DNA of 10,715 nt from JAHHLP01 sp041609895 (GTDB taxonomy: Bacteria; Bacteroidota; Rhodothermia; Rhodothermales; JABDKH01), in the NCBI GenBank assembly GCA_041609895.1, contig JBFIPX010000105.1, positions 1 to 10,715 of the forward strand. Direction: 5' to 3'. Below are positions 1 through 6,928 of this stretch, one piece after another. Every line of letters begins with the position of its first letter. Positions within the stretch are counted from its first letter, which is position 1. The notes beneath the pieces were generated by a model that had not been told where the DNA came from, did no database searches, and was given only the letters and a program-made list of their open reading frames with translations. The position numbers and the translations under genes were made by a program.

Positions 1-5
1 ATTAA

Positions 6-539
6 ATGGCAACGAACATGAGTGTCTTAACCATGGGCGTATCCTCGCGCATCGGCATCGTGCTTGTGGCCGTCTTGCTTCTGGTCGCAGCATGCTCGGG
101 CCGTGGGGAGAATAGAACGCCGGACGACGCGGTGACCATTCCCTTCCGCGCCGACGGCGAGCTGGAAATATTACGTGGCGGCGATACATACCTCAAAATC
201 GACATTGAGATCGCTGATTCGGATTCCGCACGTGTTCGCGGGATGATGCAGCGCACCGGCTTTCCGTCGAAGAGTGGCATGCTCTTCATTTTTCCTTTCG
301 AAGAGATCCAGAGTTTCTGGATGGCCAACACGCCAGTCGCACTGGACATCATTTTCGCGGACGCTGACTCGACTATCGTGAGCATCAGCAAGTACACGCG
401 GCCCCTATCTCCGGACAATGTGGTGTCTCAACAACCGGCTCGATTTGTCCTGGAGGTTCCAGCCGGGTTTGTCGACTCGCAAGGCATCGTCGAAAGCGAT
501 CGCCTGCGTTGGAGACGGACTACGCCCGAGATGAACTAG
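6..539 (+). CDS. DUF192 family lipoprotein
   Basis: Predicted exported lipoprotein of the DUF192 family, whose biochemical role is not established. Residues 16-29 form a hydrophobic signal segment ending in the lipobox V27-A-A-C30, so the mature protein should be lipid-anchored at Cys30. The DUF192 fold occupies about residues 53-170. Its recognisable motifs are IEIADSDSARVRGMM (67-81), GMLFIFP (91-97), FWMANT (104-109), LDIIF (113-117) and, near the end, ARFVLEVPAG. Length (177 aa) fits a single-domain member with a signal peptide. The start is uncertain: ATG at 6, 18 or 33 all keep the signal peptide, and the window edge hides any ribosome binding site for the first. The TAG stop overlaps the stop of the convergent HesB gene within one CTAG, so no terminator can lie between the two. 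The family call is firm; the function is unknown. Confidence 0.86.
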   Translation: MATNMSVLTMGVSSRIGIVLVAVLLLVAACSGRGENRTPDDAVTIPFRADGELEILRGGDTYLKIDIEIADSDSARVRGMMQRTGFPSKSGMLFIFPFEEIQSFWMANTPVALDIIFADADSTIVSISKYTRPLSPDNVVSQQPARFVLEVPAGFVDSQGIVESDRLRWRRTTPEMN

Positions 540-868
540 AGACCGAAGCTTTCGCCGCAAGCACACGTCCGAGCCGCCTGGGGATTGCTGAAGTGAAATC
601 CCTTGCCCTCAAGCCCATCCGAGAAGTCGAGCTCCGAGCCATCTACGTAAAGGCGACTCTTCTTGTCAAGGACGACTGTGAGGCCATCGACGACCATCGT
701 TTCATCGTCCGAAAGCAAGGTCGTATCCCAACCAAGATCATAGGTGAGGCCGGAACATCCACCTGGAACGACGGCGATTCTAAGCATCGTATTCTGCAGG
801 TCGACCTCGTCAGTATGCGCAATCTCTTTGAGTCGATGCGCTGCCGTTGGGGTCACTGAAATATTCAC
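536..868 (-). CDS. A-type Fe-S carrier, HesB/IscA/SufA family
   Basis: Small A-type carrier that receives Fe-S clusters, or iron, from the scaffold and hands them to apo-proteins in the cytoplasm. The 110-residue length is normal for the family. The start matches the usual N-terminal pattern (NISVTPTAA) followed by a helix. All three ligand cysteines are present: Cys38 in PGGCSGL, and Cys102 and Cys104 in the C-terminal TCACGESF motif. GTG at 868 is chosen because it gives the family-like N-terminus and no in-frame ATG was seen nearby upstream; no convincing Shine-Dalgarno is visible. The gene is divergent from sufB across 359 bp rather than inside the operon, which permits separate or shared control from that region. 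Whether it is functionally SufA, IscA or ErpA cannot be decided from sequence, so no symbol is given. Confidence 0.92.
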   Translation of the reverse strand: MNISVTPTAAHRLKEIAHTDEVDLQNTMLRIAVVPGGCSGLTYDLGWDTTLLSDDETMVVDGLTVVLDKKSRLYVDGSELDFSDGLEGKGFHFSNPQAARTCACGESFGL

Positions 869-1059
869 TTCAACTGCTGCCGGTTGTGTAGGGACGCGAG
901 ATGGGGTTTCGACAATCTGGTCAGAAGAACGACCGGTTGCGGCATCGTGTTTCGACCATCAGTCGGGCAGCGACGGGTCGCACGGATCTGCACTGACCTT
1001 TGGACGCGTGCCGAGCTGAACCGGCATTGAATGATACATGAATAGACGGCTGATACCTC

Positions 1060-1072
1060 ACCAACAGTTGGT
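1060..1072. repeat. Inverted repeat ACCAAC-A-GTTGGT (candidate operator)
   Basis: A perfect dyad with 6-bp arms around one central base. A related CCAGTTG half-site follows at 1078-1084. The CAAC/GTTG core recurs in the dyad at 1103-1118, suggesting binding sites for one regulator. No protein can be assigned to it from sequence. Confidence 0.35.
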
Positions 1073-1102
1073 CGTAACCAGTTGTTTACACTAGTTTTCA
1101 GC

Positions 1103-1118
1103 GTCAACTTTCGTTGAC
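1103..1118. repeat. Inverted repeat GTCAAC-N4-GTTGAC overlapping a TTGACA box
   Basis: Perfect 6-bp arms separated by TTTC. The right arm overlaps TTGACA (1114-1119), a consensus -35 hexamer on the + strand, and the left arm read on the minus strand gives TTGACG. The dyad could therefore be an operator at a -35 element. However, no good -10 lies 16-18 bp away on either strand, so the promoter reading is unproven. Confidence 0.35.
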
Positions 1119-1165
1119 AATTTCACCAAAAAAGGCCTAAATAGCCCAAATAGGCTGAATCATAA

Positions 1166-1181
1166 TACGCAAGCTTGCGTA
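1166..1181. promoter_or_regulatory. 16-bp perfect palindrome upstream of sufB (candidate operator)
   Basis: TACGCAAGCTTGCGTA reads identically on both strands with no spacer. It ends 46 bp before the sufB start and overlaps the weak -35-like TTGCGT (1175-1180) of the candidate suf promoter, a position expected for a repressor site. It has no loop, so it is more likely a protein-binding dyad than a terminator. The cognate factor is unknown; it does not match a Fur or IscR site that I recognise. Confidence 0.45.
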
Positions 1182-1204
1182 GATTGAGTCTAAATAAAGA
1201 TAAT
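1175..1204 (+). promoter_or_regulatory. Candidate suf operon promoter
   Basis: A -10-like GATAAT (1199-1204, five of six matches to TATAAT) lies 18 bp after TTGCGT (1175-1180, only three of six matches to TTGACA). Transcription would start near 1211, giving a leader of about 17 nt that still contains the GAGG ribosome binding site. The weak -35 overlapping a palindrome would suit an activated or repressed promoter. The CATAAT at 1161-1166 is an alternative -10 without a clear -35. Confidence 0.3.
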
Positions 1205-1213
1205 CTCCCGTCC

Positions 1214-1219
1214 AGAGGT
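1214..1219 (+). promoter_or_regulatory. Ribosome binding site supporting the TTG start of sufB
   Basis: An AGAGGT-type Shine-Dalgarno lies 8-9 bases before TTG at 1228. An in-frame TAA lies just upstream in the leader and no in-frame ATG occurs before the conserved region, so this site decides the start. Confidence 0.55.
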
Positions 1220-1227
1220 CAGCGATC

Positions 1228-2709
1228 TTGGAAGATCTGAAGTCACGTAACGGTTACAGCGAAACAGACTTCTTAAATGAAGTTGCGGACAGCGAATATG
1301 AGTACGGTTTCGTCACGGAGATAGAGACGGAGAAGGCGCCTGTCGGCCTTAGCGAGGACACAGTCCGATTTATCTGGGAGAAGAAGGAAGAACCAGAATG
1401 GATGCTGGAGTGGAGGCTCCGTGCTCTGCGTCACTGGCAGACTCTGCATGAGAAGCAGGCGTACCCACGCTGGGCACACTTGAAGTACCCGGATGTCGAC
1501 TTTCAAAATATCAGTTATTACGCTGCACCGAACAGCAAGCCGAAGTATAACAGTCTCGACGAAGTCGATCCGGAGCTGCTACGGACATTCGAACGACTCG
1601 GAATTTCCCTGACCGAGCAGAAGAAATTGGCTGGCGTTGCAGTGGACGTCGTGATGGACAGCGTTTCGGTAGCCACGACATTCAAGGAGGAGCTTGCGGA
1701 GCTCGGCATCATCTTCTGTTCGTTTGGTGAGGCGGTTGAAAATCATCCGGATCTCGTTCAGAAGTACATGGGATCCGTCGTACCCCACACAGATAACTTC
1801 TATGCCGCGCTGAATTCCGCAGTCTTCAGTGATGGATCGTTTTGCTACATACCTCCGGGCGTACGATGCCCCATGGAGCTGAGTACCTACTTCCGTATCA
1901 ATGAGGCAGGAACCGGTCAGTTCGAAAGAACTCTGATCGTAGCGGACCGCGGTAGCTACGTGAGCTACCTGGAAGGCTGCACCGCCCCCCAGCGAGATGA
2001 GAACCAGTTGCACGCAGCCGTGGTCGAGATTGTCGCTTTTGAAGATGCGGAGGTGAAGTACAGTACCATCCAAAACTGGTACCCTGGGGACGCGAACGGC
2101 AAGGGAGGAATTTTCAACTTCGTGACAAAGCGCGGTATCTGTGCCGAGCCAAGAGCCAAGATTTCCTGGACACAGCTTGAGACAGGAAGCGCGATCACAT
2201 GGAAGTATCCCAGCGTAATCCTGAAAGGCGACAGTTCGGTCGGTGAGTTCTACTCGGTGGCGTTCACGAAGGGCAGACAGCAGGCGGATACCGGGACCAA
2301 AATGATTCACCTCGGTAAGAACACGTCGAGTACAATCATCTCCAAAGGTATTTCTGCTGGCCGAAGCAACAACAGCTATCGAGGATTGGTCAAGATCAAC
2401 AGGAAGGCGGAAGACGCGCGTAATTTCTCTCAGTGCGACTCGCTTCTCCTCGGTGACAAGTGCGGTGCCCACACTTTCCCCTACATCGAAATCAACAACC
2501 CGTCCGCACAGGTTGAGCACGAAGCGACGACCTCAAAAGTTGGGGAAGATCAGATCTTCTACTGCAACCAGCGGGGAATCGGCGAGGCCGAGGCGGTGAA
2601 GCTTATCGTCAACGGCTTCTGTAAAGAGATCCTGGCAGAGCTGCCGATGGAGTTTGCTGTAGAGGCTCAAAAACTGCTTGCCATTGAACTCGAAGGTAGT
2701 GTCGGGTAG
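1228..2709 (+). CDS. sufB: Fe-S cluster assembly scaffold SufB
   Basis: Scaffold subunit of the SufBCD complex, where sulfur and iron are assembled into a nascent cluster in the cytoplasm. The protein is 493 aa, normal for SufB (E. coli about 495). Conserved segments run through it: YGFVTEIET and EPEWMLEWRLRALRHW near the N-terminus, DGSFCYIPPGV (202-212), then the beta-helix core, and QCDS...CGAHTFPYIE followed by VEHEATTS near the C-terminus. Cys403 in QCDS, His431 and Glu432 in EHEA align, by family knowledge, with E. coli Cys405, His433 and Glu434, which are needed for cluster assembly. The start is TTG with a GAGG-type ribosome binding site. It is the first gene of the suf operon; sufC follows after 37 bp. 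The identification is secure. Confidence 0.97.
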   Translation: MEDLKSRNGYSETDFLNEVADSEYEYGFVTEIETEKAPVGLSEDTVRFIWEKKEEPEWMLEWRLRALRHWQTLHEKQAYPRWAHLKYPDVDFQNISYYAAPNSKPKYNSLDEVDPELLRTFERLGISLTEQKKLAGVAVDVVMDSVSVATTFKEELAELGIIFCSFGEAVENHPDLVQKYMGSVVPHTDNFYAALNSAVFSDGSFCYIPPGVRCPMELSTYFRINEAGTGQFERTLIVADRGSYVSYLEGCTAPQRDENQLHAAVVEIVAFEDAEVKYSTIQNWYPGDANGKGGIFNFVTKRGICAEPRAKISWTQLETGSAITWKYPSVILKGDSSVGEFYSVAFTKGRQQADTGTKMIHLGKNTSSTIISKGISAGRSNNSYRGLVKINRKAEDARNFSQCDSLLLGDKCGAHTFPYIEINNPSAQVEHEATTSKVGEDQIFYCNQRGIGEAEAVKLIVNGFCKEILAELPMEFAVEAQKLLAIELEGSVG

Positions 2710-2746
2710 GGATTATCAAAATTCAACACACGCAGACAGGACAACG

Positions 2747-3511
2747 ATGCTTGAGATAAAGGACTTGCGCGTAACGGTCGAGGACACCGAAATCCTAAAG
2801 GGTGTCACATTGACTATACAGCCCGGCGAGCTGCATGCGATAATGGGACCGAACGGATCAGGGAAGAGTACGCTGGCTTCTGTACTCGCCGGCCGTGAGG
2901 AATACGAGATAACAGGTGGTATAGTCCGGTACCGCGGTCACGACCTCCTCGACATGGAACCGGATGAACGTGCGAGAGAAGGCGTCTTTCTTGCCTTCCA
3001 GTATCCGGTAGAGCTGCCGGGTGTAAGCATGTCCAATTTTCTTAAGGAAGCGGTCAACTCGATCCGCGAACATCAGGGGAAAGACCCCCTTTCGGCCGTC
3101 GATCTACTAAAAATGATGAGGGAACGCGCCGCGTTGGTCGATCTCAATCCGGATCTGAAGAAGCGTTCCGTGAATGAGGGCTTCTCCGGAGGAGAAAAGA
3201 AGAGGAACGAGATCTTTCAGTTAGCCATGCTCGAACCGACTTTCGCCATCCTGGACGAAACGGATTCGGGGCTGGACATCGATGCATTAAAAGTCGTGGC
3301 GAACGGTGTTAACCAATTGCGCTCGAAGGATCGATCATTCCTCGTGATTACGCACTATCAGCGACTGCTGAACTACATCGTTCCCGACTTCGTGCACGTC
3401 CTCGTCGATGGGAAGATCGTCAAGAGTGGCGACAAGTCACTCGCTCTTCGGTTGGAGGAGGAAGGCTACGACTGGGTAAAGGACGAAGCCAACGGCGCGC
3501 TTGTGGCCTGA
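2747..3511 (+). CDS. sufC: Fe-S assembly ATPase SufC
   Basis: ABC-type ATPase that powers conformational change of the SufBCD scaffold; despite the ABC fold it is cytoplasmic, not a transporter. The 254-aa chain has every nucleotide-binding element: Walker A GPNGSGKST (34-42, Lys40), Q-loop Gln85 in FLAFQYP, the SufC-type signature FSGGEKKRNEI (146-156), Walker B AILDETDSGLD (167-177, catalytic Glu171) and switch His203. I chose ATG at 2747 because MLEIKDLRV is the normal SufC N-terminus. An earlier in-frame ATG at 2678 would overlap sufB and add 23 unrelated residues. A weak AGG lies 5-7 bases upstream. sufD follows after 44 bp. Confidence 0.97.
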   Translation: MLEIKDLRVTVEDTEILKGVTLTIQPGELHAIMGPNGSGKSTLASVLAGREEYEITGGIVRYRGHDLLDMEPDERAREGVFLAFQYPVELPGVSMSNFLKEAVNSIREHQGKDPLSAVDLLKMMRERAALVDLNPDLKKRSVNEGFSGGEKKRNEIFQLAMLEPTFAILDETDSGLDIDALKVVANGVNQLRSKDRSFLVITHYQRLLNYIVPDFVHVLVDGKIVKSGDKSLALRLEEEGYDWVKDEANGALVA

Positions 3512-3555
3512 CGCATCGCCCGCAACATCCAATCCTGGTAATCAGCTAGCGTACA

Positions 3556-4866
3556 ATGATAGAAGTAAAATCCGTCACCTCCGGAACCGAGTTGGAAGGC
3601 AGGTTTCTCGACGCCTTCGAAATCAATCGGTCGCACATTCTAAATGGTCGGGGCCAATTGCTCGCCGAAGTGCGTGACCGCGCAATCCGCGATTTCTCGG
3701 AGTTCGGTTTTCCCGGTCCGAAGGACGAGGCATGGAAGTATACGCCGATCACGCGCGTCCTCAATGATGACTATCAAATAGTGGTCGAGCCCGAGGTGCC
3801 TGCGCTGGATTCCTTCGAGTTAGACGCATTCAGGATCGATGGTCTTGATTCCGATGTGATCGTGCTGGTGAACGGCGTCTTCGTGCCAGAATTGTCGACG
3901 GTGGACTCGGGGCGACTCACAGCCGTGCCGCTACTCGATGCCGCGGACGATCCGGTAGTCCTCCGTCACTTCGCTCAACGCTCGAAGGTTGCGGAAGATG
4001 CTTTCGTCAATCTCAACACGGCGTTCGCACGACACGGTCTTTACGTACACGCCTCGAGCAACTCGGCTGAGACGCTACAGATAATCAACCTGACAACAGC
4101 GTCTCGAGCCTTTCTTAACCCGAGGCATCTCTTTGTTGTAGACGATGAGGCCAACCTGACCGTCATCGAGACACATGCGGGCGTTGCCGGGGCGACCCAC
4201 TTCACGAATTCGGTGATCGAGTCATTTGTGGGTAAGCGGGCGAAGCTGGACTACTGTCGGGTGCAACGGGATCCCGGCATGAGCGGAGTAACGAATTGTT
4301 TTGTTTACCAGGAGGAGTCTAGCAACACCTCTTGCACAACCGTCACGCTGTCGGGTGGCACGCTGCGCAATAATATTAATGTCCTTCCAGATGCGCCCTT
4401 CTGTGAGTCACACCTGTTGGGGCTATTTCTTGCCAACGACAGCATGCACGTTGACAGCCATACCTTGGTCGATCACGCCAAGCCGGACTGCTTCAGCAAT
4501 GAGCTGTACAAAGGGATTTTGTCAGACCGGTCTACCGGGGTCTTCAACGGTAAGGTGCTCGTGAGACCGGACGCGCAGCGTACCAATGCGTACCAGTCGA
4601 ACAAGAGCATCGTTCTGGACAATACGGCGAGTATGAACGCAAAGCCGGAGTTGGAAATTTACGCGGACGACGTCAAGTGCAGCCACGGAGCCACAACCGG
4701 GCGACTCGACTCTGAGGCGCTGTTTTACCTGCGCTCTCGCGGGCTCAGTGAGCAGCGTGCACGCACCGTTCTCCTTCTCGCATTTGCGCGAGAGGTCCTC
4801 GAGAACGTCGGCAACCAACCGTTGCGCGATTCCCTGGATGATTTGGTTGCATCGCAGCTTTCATAA
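3556..4866 (+). CDS. sufD: Fe-S cluster assembly protein SufD
   Basis: Paralogue and partner of SufB in the SufBC2D scaffold, implicated in iron acquisition and cluster building at the SufB-SufD interface. At 436 aa it is typical. The N-terminal helical region carries PKDEAWKYT (55-63), a SufD hallmark. The C-terminal core has LVDHAKPDCFSNELYKG, GVFNGKVLVRPDAQ, LEIYADDVKCSHGATTG and ALFYLRSRGL, followed by a helical tail AFAREVLE. His377 in CSHGAT corresponds by family knowledge to the functionally important His360 of E. coli SufD, next to Cys375. ATG at 3556 follows an in-frame TAG closely, so the start is well constrained even though no Shine-Dalgarno is visible. sufS follows after 23 bp. 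Confidence 0.96.
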   Translation: MIEVKSVTSGTELEGRFLDAFEINRSHILNGRGQLLAEVRDRAIRDFSEFGFPGPKDEAWKYTPITRVLNDDYQIVVEPEVPALDSFELDAFRIDGLDSDVIVLVNGVFVPELSTVDSGRLTAVPLLDAADDPVVLRHFAQRSKVAEDAFVNLNTAFARHGLYVHASSNSAETLQIINLTTASRAFLNPRHLFVVDDEANLTVIETHAGVAGATHFTNSVIESFVGKRAKLDYCRVQRDPGMSGVTNCFVYQEESSNTSCTTVTLSGGTLRNNINVLPDAPFCESHLLGLFLANDSMHVDSHTLVDHAKPDCFSNELYKGILSDRSTGVFNGKVLVRPDAQRTNAYQSNKSIVLDNTASMNAKPELEIYADDVKCSHGATTGRLDSEALFYLRSRGLSEQRARTVLLLAFAREVLENVGNQPLRDSLDDLVASQLS

Positions 4867-4889
4867 ACGACTTCGGTCCAGGTGAACTC

Positions 4890-6137
4890 ATGGACACGAC
4901 ACTTACGTCAGCTACCGCTGCTCTCGACGTGGAGAAGCTGCGAAAGGACTTTCCGGCTCTTCATCAGCGCGCCTACGATCGCCCTCTCGTCTACCTCGAT
5001 AACGCTGCGACCACTCAGAAACCTCAATCGGTCATCGACCGAATTCGGCGCTACTACGAGTCTGAAAACAGCAACGTGCATCGGGGCGTGCACTATCTAA
5101 GTCAGGTCGCCACCGATGCGTACGAGGGTGCAAGACGGACGATAGCCTCTTACATCAACGCATCAGACCCGTGCGAGGTGATATTCACGCGCGGGACGAC
5201 GGAGTCAATCAACGTGGTGGCATCCTCCTTTGGTTCGTCATTTGGCCCCGGAGACGAGGTGCTGATCAGCACGATGGAGCACCACTCGAACATCGTACCA
5301 TGGCAGATGCTGTGCGAGAAACGTGGATGCACCCTCAAGGTCATCCCGGTCTCAGACAACGGAGAGATTGTATACGACGAGTTTGAAAGGCTCTTGTCCG
5401 AGCGAACGAAGATCCTTGCAGTCTGCCATACGTCGAACGCACTGGGCACTATTAATCCGGTACAGCGCATGATTCGCGATGCCCATGCGCTCGGAGTCCC
5501 GGTCCTCATCGACGGTGCACAGGCTCTCCCGCACGGGCCGGTAGATGTCCAGGAACTCGATGCCGACTTCCTGTGCTTCTCATCCCACAAGATGTTCGGG
5601 CCTACGGGCGTCGGCGTCCTCTACGGGAAGCAAGATCTGCTTGAATCCCTGCCGCCCTACCAGGGCGGCGGCGACATGATCGAGTCAGTCTCGTTCGACG
5701 GAACAACCTACAATGAACTGCCACACCGCTTCGAAGCGGGAACCCCCAACATTGCTGGCGTCATCGGCCTCGAAGCAGCGGTGAAGTATTTGCAGAAAGT
5801 ATCTCCGGCTGCGATCTCGTCTTACGAGGCCGAACTTACGGAATACGCTTCGAAGACCCTTTCGTCCATCGAAGGCGTTCGCATTGTCGGCACGGCCGGA
5901 AAGAAGGTGCCCGTCATGTCATTTCTCGTTGGAGACATCCATCCCTATGATTGCGGGACCATTCTGGATCGGCTCGGTATCGCAGTTCGCACGGGACATC
6001 ATTGTACACAGCCACTGATGCACCGCTTTGGCATTCCAGGTACCGCCCGGGCCTCCCTCGCTTTCTACAACACATTCGAAGAAGTCGATGCTCTTGCTGA
6101 CGGCATACGGAAGGCTAAATCGATGTTAATGCGATGA
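4890..6137 (+). CDS. sufS: Group II cysteine desulfurase SufS
   Basis: PLP-dependent enzyme that converts L-cysteine to L-alanine, leaving a persulfide on its active-site cysteine for transfer to SufE. The 415-aa chain shows VYLDNAATTQKP near the N-terminus, the cofactor-stacking histidine in STMEHHSN (His131), the Schiff-base lysine Lys234 in FSSHKMFGPTG and the catalytic Cys372 in RTGHHCTQP. All three sit at a constant +8 offset from E. coli SufS (His123, Lys226, Cys364), so there is no internal insertion. The compact RTGHHC loop marks a group II enzyme needing a SufE-type acceptor. ATG at 4890 has an AGGTGA site four bases before it. Its stop overlaps the sufE start as ATGA (6134-6137), a sign of translational coupling. 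Confidence 0.97.
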   Translation: MDTTLTSATAALDVEKLRKDFPALHQRAYDRPLVYLDNAATTQKPQSVIDRIRRYYESENSNVHRGVHYLSQVATDAYEGARRTIASYINASDPCEVIFTRGTTESINVVASSFGSSFGPGDEVLISTMEHHSNIVPWQMLCEKRGCTLKVIPVSDNGEIVYDEFERLLSERTKILAVCHTSNALGTINPVQRMIRDAHALGVPVLIDGAQALPHGPVDVQELDADFLCFSSHKMFGPTGVGVLYGKQDLLESLPPYQGGGDMIESVSFDGTTYNELPHRFEAGTPNIAGVIGLEAAVKYLQKVSPAAISSYEAELTEYASKTLSSIEGVRIVGTAGKKVPVMSFLVGDIHPYDCGTILDRLGIAVRTGHHCTQPLMHRFGIPGTARASLAFYNTFEEVDALADGIRKAKSMLMR

Positions 6138-6565
6138 GTAACGCAACATCCATACGAGAACGCGAGCGGCAGATCGTCGACGAATTCTCGCTTTTCGACG
6201 ATTGGATGGGCCGGTACGAGTACTTGATCGAACTGGGTGGCGATCTCCCACTTATCGAGGACCGCTACAAAACGGACGAGTTCAAAATAAGAGGCTGCCA
6301 GTCGCAGGTGTGGCTGCGTCCTGAGTACGAAAACGGCCGCGTCTATTTCCGCGCCGACAGCGACGCCATTATTACGAAGGGCTTGATAGCGTTGCTCGTC
6401 CGCGTGCTGAACGGTCAGCGCCCGGCGGACATTGCGTCGGCCCCGCTCCAGTTCATAGATGAGATTGGAATGAAAGAACACCTTTCGTCGACGCGGAAAA
6501 ATGGATTAGCGTCGATGATCCGCCAGATCCGCAGCTATGCTTCTTCCGTAACGGCGGAGGCGTGA
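6134..6565 (+). CDS. sufE: Sulfur acceptor SufE
   Basis: Accepts persulfide sulfur from SufS, stimulates its turnover and passes sulfur to SufB. The 143-aa length is usual. The key motif GCQSQVW lies at residues 54-60, with Cys55 equivalent to the acceptor Cys51 of E. coli SufE. Other family features are the early IVDEFSLFDDWMGRYEYLIELG segment (split here by a helix turn) and the C-terminal NGLASMIRQIR helix. The ATG lies inside the sufS stop region (4-bp overlap), so the two proteins are probably made in matched amounts by coupled translation. The SufT-type gene follows 19 bp later. Confidence 0.95.
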   Translation: MSNATSIRERERQIVDEFSLFDDWMGRYEYLIELGGDLPLIEDRYKTDEFKIRGCQSQVWLRPEYENGRVYFRADSDAIITKGLIALLVRVLNGQRPADIASAPLQFIDEIGMKEHLSSTRKNGLASMIRQIRSYASSVTAEA

Positions 6566-6584
6566 CCGTCCCTGAGAATCAAAT

Positions 6585-6911
6585 ATGAACAATAACACTA
6601 GCGATACAACCGTGACCGAGGCCAACATCATAGAGGGAATACGCACGGTATTCGACCCCGAAATACCGGTGAACGTTTACGACCTCGGACTCATTTACGA
6701 GATCAATATTAATCCGGACGACAGTGTCTTTGTCCTGATGACGTTGACAGCCCCAAACTGCCCGGCCGCAGGCTTCCTGCCTGGCCAGGTTGAAGCGGCC
6801 GTACGAGGGGTGGACGGCGTTTCCGACGCTCGCGTTGAGGTGACCTTTGACCCTCCGTTTACCATGGAGATGATGTCCGAGGAGGCGCGCCTCGAGCTGG
6901 GTCTTCTATAA
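6585..6911 (+). CDS. SufT-like MIP18/DUF59 Fe-S maturation protein
   Basis: Small cytoplasmic protein of the MIP18 (DUF59) family, commonly annotated as SUF system Fe-S cluster assembly protein. Relatives include SufT and PaaD and the eukaryotic CIA-targeting factor CIAO2/MIP18; they assist maturation of particular Fe-S proteins. The 108-aa chain is a single domain with the family motifs FDPEIPVNVYDLGLIYEI (23-40), LTAPNCPAAGFLP with the conserved Cys59, and VTFDPPFT near the C-terminus. The position directly after sufE supports a role in late cluster delivery. Whether it should be called sufT is a naming choice, so the symbol is left empty. The next gene starts only 17 bp after its stop. Confidence 0.92.
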   Translation: MNNNTSDTTVTEANIIEGIRTVFDPEIPVNVYDLGLIYEININPDDSVFVLMTLTAPNCPAAGFLPGQVEAAVRGVDGVSDARVEVTFDPPFTMEMMSEEARLELGLL

Positions 6912-6928
6912 CTGCAATTACACGCACA

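Larger units (their letters stand above)
869..1227. other. Divergent intergenic region between the A-type carrier and sufB
   Basis: This 359-bp stretch is the only long gene-free region in the window. The half near the A-type carrier (869-1030) shows no convincing gene or promoter. The half near sufB (about 1060-1205) is visibly richer in A/T and holds three dyads (1060-1072, 1103-1118, 1166-1181). It also has a short direct repeat AAATAG at 1139-1144 and 1148-1153, and candidate promoter hexamers. Both the divergent suf operon and the carrier must be transcribed from here or from its edges. An 80-codon minus-strand reading frame (865-1107) crosses it but does not look like a protein. Confidence 0.7.

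Noticed and set aside
2..418. Minus-strand frame opposite the DUF192 gene
   Set aside because: Shadow of a well-supported lipoprotein gene, with no domain or signal of its own.
865..1107. 80-codon minus-strand frame filling most of the divergent intergenic region
   Set aside because: TTG start, Arg/Ser/Cys-rich low-order peptide, no family resemblance, and it crosses the dyad elements. Only its last 26 codons and GTGA junction are kept as a weak observation.
1114..1143. TTGACA at 1114-1119 as the -35 of a strong + strand promoter
   Set aside because: The hexamers 17-18 bp downstream (CTAAAT, TAAATA) match TATAAT poorly, so only the -35 half is convincing.
1579..2520. 313-codon open frame antisense to sufB
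   Set aside because: It lies entirely within the conserved sufB coding region on the opposite strand, has no recognisable domain, and is explained by the codon bias of sufB.
2678..2746. N-terminal extension of sufC starting inside sufB
   Set aside because: The 23 extra residues do not match SufC, whose N-terminus begins at MLEIKDL; the extension would overlap sufB by 32 bp.
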